Virus record (IMG/VR): IMGVR_UViG_3300035228_000835
Location: 1-22,034 of that record
Source: a virus
DNA length: 22,034 nt
Direction: 5' to 3' (one strand)
Shown here: positions 1-9,500 of the stretch, piece after piece
Layout of the letters: every line of letters begins with the position of its first letter
How positions within the stretch are numbered: the first letter of the stretch is position 1
Position numbers and translations under genes: made by a program
Notes under the pieces: generated by a model
Seen by the model: the letters and a program-made list of their open reading frames with translations, nothing else
What the model was told of the DNA's origin: nothing
The model's database searches: none

Positions 1-215
1 CCATACCGACTCCAATCGTTTGTTCAATACTTACTATTGAGGATATGGGTGGTGTTGGTCATGTGAGAGTCCTATTTACTACAACCCTTACAGTATTTGC
101 ATTGAAATTGCCTGTTGGGAGAATTCTAGACCCATTGGGTGTTGGATTTCCTGGATGGTCGTATCCATGCTCATCTGTTATTGCATGGGGATCTGCTACG
201 GTGCTAGCGTCGTAA
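1..215 (+). CDS. Possible 3' end of an unidentified upstream gene (5' truncated)
   Basis: A + strand frame is open from the window edge to a TAA at 213-215, about 70 codons. Codon choice (GGT, GTT, ACT, CCT) resembles the genes downstream. The translation ends in VIAWGSATVLAS and I do not recognise it. A competing minus-strand frame (about 59-220, codons offset) gives a hydrophilic D/N/P/T-rich peptide that also looks protein-like, but it has no ATG and is bounded by a TAG (221-223) and a TGA (59-61). I prefer the + strand because every other gene here lies on it, but the coding strand is not settled. No function is assigned. Confidence 0.35.
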   Translation, partial: IPTPIVCSILTIEDMGGVGHVRVLFTTTLTVFALKLPVGRILDPLGVGFPGWSYPCSSVIAWGSATVLAS

Positions 216-251
216 TCATGCTATACTAACTAAGTCGTTAATTACTACACA

Positions 252-398
252 ATGGGAATTAGAACAAAACTCGTTAATGGTCAAACTTTTATTGAGAGCC
301 AACCCAAGAAATCGAGACAGGGTAACGGTGCTCATACTAAGTATGCTGCTACAAGCAGAAACAGCAAAAAGAAAATGTATCGTGGGCAAGGTAAGTGA
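252..398 (+). CDS. Small basic hypothetical protein, 48 aa
   Basis: ATG 252 to TGA 396-398 encodes 48 aa starting MGIRTKLVNGQTF and ending KKKMYRGQGK. The C-terminal half is rich in Lys, Arg, Ser and Gly with almost no hydrophobic residues, so it is probably a small, largely unstructured basic protein that could bind nucleic acid (inference from composition only). From memory it resembles very small conserved ORFs of T4-like cyanophages, but I cannot confirm that here. The start is the first ATG after an in-frame TAA at 231-233, and no good Shine-Dalgarno sequence precedes it. Its stop overlaps a possible GTG start of the next gene (GTGA), which would suggest translational coupling. An antisense frame over 216-410 is treated as a shadow. 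Confidence 0.7.
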   Translation: MGIRTKLVNGQTFIESQPKKSRQGNGAHTKYAATSRNSKKKMYRGQGK

Positions 399-550
399 GA
401 CCAGAGACAAGAAAATCGATGGAAATGCTGTTTGCTGCTAAATGGAATCTTCCTAAAGCAGCAGTACACTGCAATCTATCTCAAAAAGAAATGAAAATTA
501 CATTTAACGAATATTGTAACTTTCACCCACCAACCCATACAGAGTTCTAA
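395..550 (+). CDS. Small hypothetical protein, 51 aa (GTG start) or 43 aa (ATG start)
   Basis: The frame opens at GTG 395, directly after an in-frame TAA, and ends at TAA 548-550. The GTG reading starts (M)RPETRKSMEML and overlaps the previous stop by four bases. ATG 419 is the alternative start and gives 43 aa. The body, including FAAKWNLPKAAVHC followed by LSQKEMKITFNEY, looks like a short helical or helix-turn-helix-like fold, with two Cys and a His/Pro-rich tail (FHPPTHTEF). An AAGG four bases before GTG could serve as a ribosome site; nothing clear precedes ATG 419. Function is unknown. It resembles small cyanophage ORFs I have seen, without a firm match. Confidence 0.65.
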   Translation: MRPETRKSMEMLFAAKWNLPKAAVHCNLSQKEMKITFNEYCNFHPPTHTEF

Positions 551-554
551 ATAC

Positions 555-559
555 AGGAG
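555..559 (+). promoter_or_regulatory. Strong Shine-Dalgarno for the 566 gene
   Basis: AGGAG lies 6 bases upstream of ATG 566 and is the only textbook ribosome binding site in the first 700 bases. It fixes the start of the small gene that follows. The small genes before it, gp25 and gp6 lack an equally good site and may rely on coupling. Confidence 0.75.
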
Positions 560-565
560 ATTACC

Positions 566-715
566 ATGGCTACTAATCACATTCCTGACCACATTCCGTG
601 GATGATGAAAACGGATCATGGGACTGTTGTTTTAATAACCGACCCAAAGTCTGATAAATATCTAGATATGGCGTCGAGACGCCGTGAAAGATCCATTAAG
701 CACAAAACCTCCTAA
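566..715 (+). CDS. Small hypothetical protein directly upstream of gene 25, 49 aa
   Basis: ATG 566 follows a strong AGGAG ribosome site. The frame ends at TAA 713-715, overlapping the gp25 start by one base (TAATG), so translation is probably coupled to gp25. The protein starts MATNHIPDHIPWMMK and has a neutral N-terminal half (GTVVLITDPKSDKYLD), then a basic tail (MASRRRERSIKHKTS). It has no membrane segment or signal peptide. The location suggests a baseplate accessory or morphogenesis role, but that rests on context only, and I recognise no family. A possible late-promoter octamer lies inside it at 653-660. Confidence 0.7.
   Translation: MATNHIPDHIPWMMKTDHGTVVLITDPKSDKYLDMASRRRERSIKHKTS
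653..660 (+). promoter_or_regulatory. Candidate T4-like late promoter (GATAAATA)
   Basis: GATAAATA fits the NATAAATA form of the T4-type late promoter (TATAAATA in T4), which needs no -35 box. It lies about 55 bases upstream of the gp25 start, inside the preceding small gene. A second match, CATAAATA at 3160-3167, lies at a similar distance before the giant gene. An octamer in AT-rich DNA can occur by chance, so confidence is limited. Confidence 0.4.
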
Positions 716-1128
716 TGCCTGCATATAGGTTCCGATCAGAAAAAGTTCTTAGTAGGGCGTTCAAAGATCTAGCGATCTCATTTAACGCAAACCCTAACAC
801 TAAGGACTTTGGTGCTGTGAGGAACGACAATGCTATTAAACAATCTGTTAGAAATCTGATGCTCACTACGTTTGGTGAGCGTCCATTTCAACCTGGGATC
901 GGATCACGCATCAAGGGATTGCTCTTTGAGCCCTTTGATGTGTTTTTGGTTGAAGAGATGAAAACAGAAATTTATAATGTCATTGACCGATTGGAACCGC
1001 GTGTATCATTAACAGACGTAAGAATTGAAGGTTCAGAGGACACCAACTCTATTGCTATTGAATTAGATTATAAAATTACAGGTCAAACTATTACGCAAAC
1101 CGTAGACTTCCTCTTAGAGAGAGCATAA
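715..1128 (+). CDS. 25: Baseplate wedge subunit gp25
   Basis: This 137-aa protein matches T4 gp25 (132 aa) in size and pattern. It belongs to the GPW/gp25 family, a lysozyme-like fold without enzyme activity that sits in the baseplate wedge, contacts gp6 and helps connect the baseplate to the sheath. Visible family marks are the GERP motif at about residues 54-57 inside a TTFGERPFQPGIGS block, the Glu-Pro-Arg (EPR) triplet at 94-96 in RLEPRVSLTDVRI, and a C-terminal amphipathic beta region. The start ATG overlaps the upstream stop (TAATG). One base separates its stop from the gp6 ATG, so the two wedge genes probably share an mRNA. The identification is from sequence and is strengthened by the gp6 neighbour. 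Length is normal and no damage is seen. Confidence 0.93.
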   Translation: MPAYRFRSEKVLSRAFKDLAISFNANPNTKDFGAVRNDNAIKQSVRNLMLTTFGERPFQPGIGSRIKGLLFEPFDVFLVEEMKTEIYNVIDRLEPRVSLTDVRIEGSEDTNSIAIELDYKITGQTITQTVDFLLERA

Positions 1129-1129
1129 A

Positions 1130-3223
1130 ATGCCAGCCGTACCCTCACAACTAACGGCTCTTGATTTCGCAGAAATCAAAGAGTCAATCAAATCATACCT
1201 CAGGACTCGTAACGAGTTTAGTGATTACGACTTTGAGGGATCTAGTGCTGCTTATCTGATTGATATTCTAGCATACAATACTTACTATAGTGCATTCAAC
1301 GCTAACATGGCGCTGAATGAAACATTTCTTGAATCTGCAACTGTTAGGGATAACATTGTCCGTGTTGCCAAGCAATTAAATTATACACCAAGATCCGTAA
1401 AAGCAGCAAAGGCATGTGTTGCAATCAATGTACAAACCTCTGCTGTAGGTAATTCTCCAAACTTTCCACAAACCGTCACTTTGAAACGTGGTGATGTATT
1501 TGTTTCGCGCAACCTTACTGACACATATGTATTCTGTGTTGTAAATGATGTTCAAGTTTCCGTAGATCCGCAGACGGGTCTCGCTGAATTTAGAAAGATT
1601 ATATTCTATCAAGGTAATCTACTAACATTTACTTACGTTGTTGACGATACTAAGAGACAGGAATATATCATTCCTTCAGATAACGTAGACACAGAACTAC
1701 TGCGTGTTTATGTTCGTCCTAATATTCAGTCTTCTCAGACTGATGAATACTCAACTGCGAACAATGTTGTCAACCTAAACTCCAACAGTCGTGTATATTT
1801 CCTTGAGGAAGTAGACGATCTTAGATATAAGACTGTATTTGGTGACGGTGTTTTGGGACGTAAACTGGTTGATGGTGAAGTCATCGAAATGCGTTATGTC
1901 CGTACTGCTGGTTCGGAATCAAATGGTTGTACCGACTTTGCATTTACTGGTTTAATCGTTGATAGTGAAGGGCGTCCTATTCCCCCACAGAACATCGCTA
2001 TAACGACCATAGACGCCGCTCAAGACGGTGAGTCTATGGAATCACCCCTGAGTATCAAGTTTAATGCTCCTAGGGCATATGCAACGCAGAACAGGGCAGT
2101 TACCGAGGCAGACTATGAGTATATCGTATCTACCATTTATCCTCAGGCATCTTCAATCACTGCATATGGTGGAGAGAAGTTAAGTCCACCAATTTATGGA
2201 AAAGTGTTTATTGCTATCCGATCTAAAGCGGGTACCAAACTAAATGCCACAACAAAATTGAATATCAAGAATGACCTTCTAAAGTATTCAATGGCTGCTA
2301 TTGAACCAGTCATTACCGACCCAATCGAATACTATATCATTCCTAAGACTTGGGCATACTATGATGGTAATGCTACAAGTAAGAGCGATTCTGAGTTGAA
2401 GACAGATCTTCTTCGCAACATTGATAAATTCAATGCTGCAGGTAAACCGAATCGTTTCGGTGGACGTATGGAAGGTTCCAAGTATAACAACATGATTGAC
2501 AATACCGATGGTTCAATCTCAGGTAGTGTTACACAAATGACCCTAGGTCAAAATCTAGATCAGTTTACGTTCGGTACTGTGTTTACTCAGTGCTTGAACT
2601 TTAACAATCCGATTCATAACCCTGGTGACCTTGCAGGTACACCTCCTGATGGAACTGGTGATGGTGATGGTGATAAAGGATCATGTGCACCAACATATTC
2701 TACAGTAAAGTCTGGTACATTCTATGCTACTGGATATACTGATGCACTTGTAGATGTTGTTGGGGAAGGCGTATCTACTACTCAACTTGCAACATCAGTT
2801 ACCAATGATGATACTGAAACTTTGGTCCCTGTAAATATCAGAGACGACGGTAGAGGTAATCTTCTTCTCGTTACTACGAGAAATGAAAAAGAACTGATTC
2901 TCAACAATAGTGTTGGGTCTGTTGATTATTCAACAGGTAAAGTTTGTGTGGGACCTCTTGCAGTCGGTGGAACACCCGATGGCAGTGAAAGACTTCCCAT
3001 TGCAGTCAATCCATATTCAGTATCAATTACAATCCCACCTGGCGTTGATCCGACAATCTTTAATCCGAATGTCTATCCGATCAATTATATTAACAATCCT
3101 GGGGTTGTTTCACCGTTTGACCCTAATAATTTTGACGGTTGGAACTATGGTCCAACTGACATAAATATCATTGATTATCCGACAGATACCTTCCAGTATC
3201 CTGAGTTCGATTCCTGTTTCTAA
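1130..3223 (+). CDS. 6: Baseplate wedge subunit gp6 (Baseplate_J family)
   Basis: This 697-aa protein is close in length to T4 gp6 (660 aa). gp6 is related to P2 gpJ; its copies form the inner iris ring of the baseplate that moves during sheath contraction. The N-terminus has the typical pattern: SYLRTRNEFSDYDFEGSS, AAYLIDILAYNTYYSAFNAN, then LNETFLESATVRDNIVRVAKQLNYTPRS. The middle (about 220-400) contains VFGDGVLGRKL and RAVTEADYEYIVSTIYPQA, typical of the J core. After about residue 500 an acidic linker of three Gly-Asp pairs (GGTGAT tandem at 2657-2674) leads to a C-terminal beta-rich extension ending in a Pro/Asn/Tyr-rich tail (YPTDTFQYPEFDSCF). ATG follows the gp25 stop by one base. TAA is followed 8 bases later by the giant gene. 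Confidence 0.93.
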   Translation: MPAVPSQLTALDFAEIKESIKSYLRTRNEFSDYDFEGSSAAYLIDILAYNTYYSAFNANMALNETFLESATVRDNIVRVAKQLNYTPRSVKAAKACVAINVQTSAVGNSPNFPQTVTLKRGDVFVSRNLTDTYVFCVVNDVQVSVDPQTGLAEFRKIIFYQGNLLTFTYVVDDTKRQEYIIPSDNVDTELLRVYVRPNIQSSQTDEYSTANNVVNLNSNSRVYFLEEVDDLRYKTVFGDGVLGRKLVDGEVIEMRYVRTAGSESNGCTDFAFTGLIVDSEGRPIPPQNIAITTIDAAQDGESMESPLSIKFNAPRAYATQNRAVTEADYEYIVSTIYPQASSITAYGGEKLSPPIYGKVFIAIRSKAGTKLNATTKLNIKNDLLKYSMAAIEPVITDPIEYYIIPKTWAYYDGNATSKSDSELKTDLLRNIDKFNAAGKPNRFGGRMEGSKYNNMIDNTDGSISGSVTQMTLGQNLDQFTFGTVFTQCLNFNNPIHNPGDLAGTPPDGTGDGDGDKGSCAPTYSTVKSGTFYATGYTDALVDVVGEGVSTTQLATSVTNDDTETLVPVNIRDDGRGNLLLVTTRNEKELILNNSVGSVDYSTGKVCVGPLAVGGTPDGSERLPIAVNPYSVSITIPPGVDPTIFNPNVYPINYINNPGVVSPFDPNNFDGWNYGPTDINIIDYPTDTFQYPEFDSCF
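3160..3167 (+). promoter_or_regulatory. Candidate T4-like late promoter (CATAAATA) before the giant gene
   Basis: CATAAATA lies inside the 3' end of gene 6, about 65 bases before ATG 3232. Position and form parallel GATAAATA before gp25. If used, it would give the giant gene its own late transcript besides read-through from gp25-gp6. It also encodes part of gp6 (DINII), so the match may be coincidental. Confidence 0.4.
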
Positions 3224-3231
3224 TATAAGAG

Positions 3232-3567
3232 ATGCAAAAGAACATCAACATTTCCGATAGAGTTGCGTACCAGGTACCTGACTTCATCAGGGAAGAAGAC
3301 CAGCAGTTTGTAAATTTCCTCTTTGAGTTTTATAAATCTCAAGAGAAGACAGGAAAGCCATACGACATTCTGAATAATTTAACACATTATTTGGATGTTG
3401 ACACGTATGACGCTAAAACGCTATCAGCAGAAACAACACTGCTGAAGAATATCGAGTACGTTGAAGACTTGATTGAAGTCGAGTCAATTGACGGTTTCAT
3501 CGAAAAAGATGGATCAGTCATAATTGATAGTGAAGTGATTTACTACGAATCACTGACTCGTGGTCCT
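3232..3567 (+). other. N-terminal baseplate-anchor module, first half (residues 1-112)
   Basis: Residues 1-60 form a helical segment with the pattern QVPDFIREEDQQFVNFLFEF, typical of the start of a phage tail/baseplate protein family that usually reads 'lPeFvr..yp.Fv.FleaYYe'. It continues as LTHYLDVDTYDAKTLSAE, equivalent to the family's 'DID.T' part. Residues 80-112 (IEVESIDGFIEKDGSVII, then DSEVIYYE) are a small beta module of the type 'GF...G.I.I..E.I.Y', which recurs at 5704-5898. The family's second half appears only at residues 669-750. Confidence 0.65.
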
Positions 3568-6500
3568 GATGCTATTCTTACTCCTGGAATTTCTCTAAAT
3601 GAGTTTCGGAAAAAAGAACAATTCTTAGAATCGCCATATTCTTTATTTGATGGAACGCAAAACACCTTCGCCCTGAAATTCCTGGGTGAACCTGTTGCTC
3701 CAATTTCTTCATACCATCTGATCGTTAAGGTTTACGATCAAGTATTGGTTCCTGAGACAGATTATTATGTAGAAGGTAATAATATTCGCTTTGTAACTGC
3801 TCCTAGAGCAGTTCTGGGTACCGATAACCCATCTTCCACCAGTATCATCTATATGGTGGGTTTTGCGGGTACCCCTATCGTAACTATGGATGCTCTTGCG
3901 CCCGAAACTGGGTCTAAGGTCTATAAGTTGCGCTATCAGACTGGGCAATACACCCCAGTATCCGCAGTTGGTCTGATCGTTAATAGAAATAATATACTCC
4001 AGCGCCCTTATGAGGACTATGTTCTCTATCAGAGCACAGACGATGGATCTTACATTGAGTTTAGAACTACAGAACTCAGTGAAAGCGAATTCTTAGACAT
4101 TCGTTCTGTAGAATACAACTCTCCTTCAATCGGTATAGGCGCAACTGCCGTATCTAGTGTAGACGATGATGGCAATCTAATTAACCTGATCGTCAGAAAT
4201 GGCGGTAATGGGTATCGTCTTGATTTTGCACCTAAGGTAACTATTACTCCATCTGACCTTGGTGGTATTGGTGCAACCGCAAGAACACTGGTTGCAGGTG
4301 TTAAAAATATTCAACTTATTAACGGTGGTCAAGGTTATACCTCGTATAACCCACCGCTGATTGAGATTGCCGCTCCTACCAACTCAAATGGCACTCAAGC
4401 AACCGCAGATCTGACTGTTGATGACACAACTGGTGAAGTCAATGCGGTTACTATTACCAATTCTGGTTCTGGTTACGATTTCATCCCCGCAGTAACCTTT
4501 AAGAATCCTGGTGGTGCGGAAATCACTGATCCCACTATTGATAGTGAGGGTCGTCTTACTACAGACTCGATTACAGTCGTACCAGCAAGAAACGGATTCG
4601 GATATAAAAATCCCCCTAGCGTTTATATTGATCCTGCACCTGAAGGTGGTATCAATGCTGCTGCTCTGGCAATTCTGACACCTGAAGGTCAGGTTTCTGG
4701 TGTTTCCATCACTAACAGAGGTCGTGGATACACATCTGCACCTAGAGCACGTATCATTCAACCTATTGGCGCACAAGTCCTTGGTGTGACTGTTGCTTCT
4801 GGGTCTGTTACGGACATTGATCTACTAACTGGTGGTAGAGGTTACACCGACGCACCTTCTGTCTACATTGTGGATGATAGAAAGGATGCTGCTGGCGTTC
4901 CTATTGGTGGTATTGGCGCAACTGCAGTTGCAACCATCTTTAACGGTTCAATTACTGATATTAGTATCACGAACTTTGGTTCTGGTTACGATGTCAACAA
5001 TCCTCCTAAAATTTTCATCGCAGAACCCTCTGCAGCACGTTCATCTGTTGATGTTGGTTTTGACGAGGTTACTGGTTTCGATATCACCACTCCTGGTAGA
5101 GATTACAAACCTTCTGCCCTGGTTGGATGCGTCCGTGGTGTATCTGGAACTGTAGATTACGATAATTACGGTAATCAAATATTTGCAACAGAAGATCAAC
5201 TCAGTCTCAGCAATCATGTTGCTGGAACTAAGATTGTTTCTCTCGATACTCTATTCCTTCGCCAACTGTTTGAAAAACTCCGTCGTCAATACCTGCCGAC
5301 GATTACAGTTGACTATACAAAGGTAAATCCGATCCAGGTCATTAAAAAGATCCGAGATTTTTATCTTTCTAAGGGTACTAAGACTGCAACGCAGTTCTTG
5401 TTCAAAATTCTCTTTGGTGAAGAGGTTGATGTCTATTATCCAAAGGATGAAGTCATTTCACCTTCTGCTGCGACTTGGGTAGTTGATACAATTCTCCGTG
5501 CAACCCTTATTGAAGGTGATCCACGCAATTTGATTGATGGACAACTTCAACAGTATAATGATGAAGTTGATAATAGCGTTAGTGCTGCATCTGCACTGAT
5601 TGAGAACGTTATTTCAATTATTGAGGGTACTGACACCATTTATGAACTGTCAATCTCTGAAGAAACCCTCCAGGGCAATTTTATTATCCCTTATAAGACA
5701 AAACTGGTTGAATTTTTATCTGAGACCGATCAGATCATCACAGTTGACTCTACAATTGGGTGGCCCGAGAGAAACGGTACAATTCGTATCAATGATGAGG
5801 AAGTTGTTCAGTATAAGGAACGTTCACTCAACCAGTTCATCGAATGTACTCGTTCTAAGAACGGAATCGTCGAAGATTGGGATCCTGGTACATTAGTTTA
5901 CTCAGACATCTACATTTACGTTGATAGAGGTCTTGCAACAGAATGTAAACTGAGAGTTCTTGGTATTGCCGAAGCAGGAAGCACAGTTCTTGATGATACT
6001 GGTTCATATTACCTTGAGGGCGACAAACTAACTGTTGCTGCTCTTGGTTCTACAGATCAAGACGAAAAACTGTCTTCTTGGCTTTATAACGTCAAAAAAC
6101 TTATTCAGGTTACATCTGCAAACCCTGGTGGGCAGAATAACCAAACTGCAACCATCGTAACCCAGAATCCTCACGGTTTGTTGGTTGAAGACCTTGTGAC
6201 GGTCTATGGTGCAAACCCAACTGTATATAATGGTACTTTTGAGGTAACAGCACGTCTAGACGAGTTTACCTTCTCTTATCAAATGCTTGCCCCAACGGAT
6301 ATTATTCCGCAGGGTAATATTCTGCTGTCTGTTGATTTGAACAGAGGTAAGTCTCAAGTTGACTCAATCAATACAGCAATTCAACCTTATACGTCAAACA
6401 TTCAGAACTCATTCTTCAATAGTGAGTATATTTACGTTGCAGCAACAGGTCTGCCTAACTACAAAGTTGGTCCCTTCACTGGCACTGCACTTATCCCTGG

Positions 6501-9500
6501 TAACCAGCGTAAACTGCTTCGTTTCCCTAGAGAAGTAACCACGGTTTCCAAACGTGAAACTATTGCACCTAATAGTTCGATTGGTGCTTGGGTAAACGGT
6601 GTTTCAATTTGGTCTTACAAGTCTAACCAATTTGTTCGCTTTGGTCCTATCACTACTATTGATATTAACAATGGTGGTCAAGGATATGATGCTGGTAACA
6701 AACCAAACATTATAATCAGCGGAGGAGGCGGTACTGGAGCATCAGCAGATGTTACTGTTAATGGTTCTCTCTTCTCCATTGAGGTTACTGCTGGTGGTAG
6801 TGGATACCTTACACAACCTTTGGTTTCTGTTGTTGGTGGTAGTGGCATCGGTGCTACAGCACAAGCAGTTATTACTGGTGGTGTTGTAAGTAGAGTTCTT
6901 GTAGAACAACCTGGTACTGGATATACATCTCAACCTACAATATCAATTACTGGTGGCGGTGGTAGCGGTGCTCTTGCAACTGCTAGCGTTCGTGGTCCTA
7001 TTCAAGCCGCAACCTTGACATCTGGTGGTACTGGTTATACCTCTCTGCCTTCTGTTATCATCAACTCTGGTACGGGTGCTCTAGCACAACCGATTGTTAT
7101 TAACGGTCGTATCGTTTCTATCGCTATTATTAACTCGGGTGAGGGTTATACCACTGCACCTAATGTAGTAATCAATGGTGATGGTTTTGGTGCTGTTGCT
7201 AAAGCAGTTATCGGCACTATTGGTGAAGATAAAGGTAGAGTTATCAGCATTCAACTTCAGAACAAAGGTATTAACTATACTCAAGGTCTGACTACAATTA
7301 GACTTGAATCTGTTGGTGAATTTGCAGAGTTTACACCTAATGTGTTCCAATGGACTAAAAACCTTCAGTTTGAGTTGGAAACTAACTATGACTTTGCTAG
7401 AGGTTATGTTTTCACTGGATATAACAACCAATTTGGTGGTGAGTATGCTCACTTAGTTGATCCTAAAGAACTCCGCTATGTGGTTGGTGATAACGTATTC
7501 CTTGATCCCCAAACTACAACATTCCAAGAACTTGCTTCTAATAACGAGCACTCCCCAATTATTGGTTGGGCATATGATGGTAACCCAATTTATGGTCCAT
7601 ATGGTTACATCGATCCTACCGATCAGAACAGTGGTCTTAGAAGACTCCGTACATCGTATCGTTTGAAGTCTGCCCTAGTATATGAGGTAGATTCCAATCC
7701 TACTCCTTCTCGTGGTGATGGTCCGCCGTTGGCATCCTTCCCTGCAGGTTCATTTACTGATGACTATGAATATGCATTCCAGTTAGGGGATCTAGACCCA
7801 TACAACGGTCGTTTCTGTAAGACCCCTCAATTCCCTGATGGAACTTATGCATACTTCATCACTATTGATGAATCTGATGCAGGTCAAGCACTATTCCCAT
7901 ATATTATCGGTCCTCAGTTCTACTCGCAACCAGATGAGTGGAACATGAATCAGGATGCAACTCAGGATAATATTCCTACTGATGTTGTCCGCTATCGCGA
8001 TCCATTCACTGATGTTGATATTGACGTTGATCGTCAACCTAATAAAGAACCAGACACCCTTACAACTGAACTTGAAGGTTATCCTCTAATTCTAGAAATT
8101 CAGGATACTAATAATGATGGACTTATTGATTCTAACGAACAGTTGGCATCTATTTCTCTGTCAGAAGAAAATACTCTACAAATCTACGATTACTTCCCAA
8201 CTGTATCTACAGAATCAAGAGTTGACATTGAAGTTGAAACAACTACCAAATTTGAGTCCGCTCAGATTGATGGATTTGTTGTTGAAAACCCTGGTGTGTC
8301 TTATCAGGTAGAAGATGTCATTTTCTTCAATAATGAGGGCACTGGTGGATTTGGTGCTTCTGCTGAGGTTGCTGCTGTTGAAGGTAAGTCAATCTCTGCA
8401 TACAGTAAAGTTATTGAAGAAGATATCGTATATGGTAAAATTACAACTACCGAAAATCATGACCTGAGGGTTGGTGATCAAGTTATTGTTGAGTCTTCAG
8501 TTATCTCTGATAATACCAACAAGACATACTACACTAATGTTGTCTCTGGTATTGAGGACATTGTTATTTCCCAACAAGGTGTTGGTTATAATGAACTAAT
8601 TCCTCCTACCTATGAACTGATTACTGACAGCGGTCAGGATGCTGAAATTAATATCAATGTCATTCAGACTGGTCAAGTTGAATCTATCGACATTATCAAC
8701 TCTGGTAACTCTTATGATCCTGAGAATCCTCCTCAGATTCGTGTAAGTCATCCACAAATCTTTAAGAAGACTCGATACTTCTTTGATGAGTATGGTGAGA
8801 CAACTACTGACGCAAATGGTACAGTAATTGTCAATCACACGTTACAAAGTAATGATCGCAATACTTATGCTTGTGGTCAAGTAACCAAACTTGATGGTAC
8901 CAGTGCTGCATGGATTGCTAAGTTTGATGATCTCGGTGCTCTAATTTGGGACCGTACTCTTGAAACTATTAGTGGTAATACTAAGACTGCTCGTTTCAAT
9001 CAGATGTATCTGGATGAGCGTGCTGAGAACGACATCATCTATGTTGTTGGTGAAACTGAATACGACAATGTTAGTGCAAACTATGCACCCGACATCCTGT
9101 ATGTTAAGTATGAGTCTGGATTTGATAATGCCAATAATGCAGAAGGTCAGGTAAAATACCAGAAAGAGATTGCTGGTGTATCTGGCACAACTCGTCGTGA
9201 CTATGCCCTGGGCGTTACCCTTGGTGAAGAAGAACGTGTATACATCTGTGGTTACACAGATACCAACTCACCAGACCCAGATGATATGTGGGTCATCCAG
9301 TTTAATGAAGATGGTGAGATGAGGGAGAAACGTAAGTTCTCCTCTGAGACTGATGATGAAAGAATGCATCAGATTCGTTACATCGGTAACAACTCATATC
9401 AGTTTGTCGGTCTGAACATGACTGACTACTACATGATCATCGGTGAGTTCTACTTTGACGGTAACAACCTTGAACTCAGATATGTCAAGAACGTTAATCC

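Noticed and set aside
2657-2674. GGTGAT x3 microsatellite in gene 6, considered as a slippage or phase-variation site
   Set aside because: The unit is 6 bp, so gain or loss keeps the frame and only changes the length of a Gly-Asp linker.
3224-3231. Terminator or intergenic regulatory hairpin between gp6 and the giant gene
   Set aside because: Only 8 bases separate the genes and no inverted repeat is visible, so co-transcription is more likely.
4384-4776. Antisense 130-codon frame rich in Cys, suggesting a zinc protein
   Set aside because: The Cys-x-Cys pattern arises from reverse complements of GCA/ACA codons in the Gly-Tyr repeat region; no spacing fits a known zinc finger.
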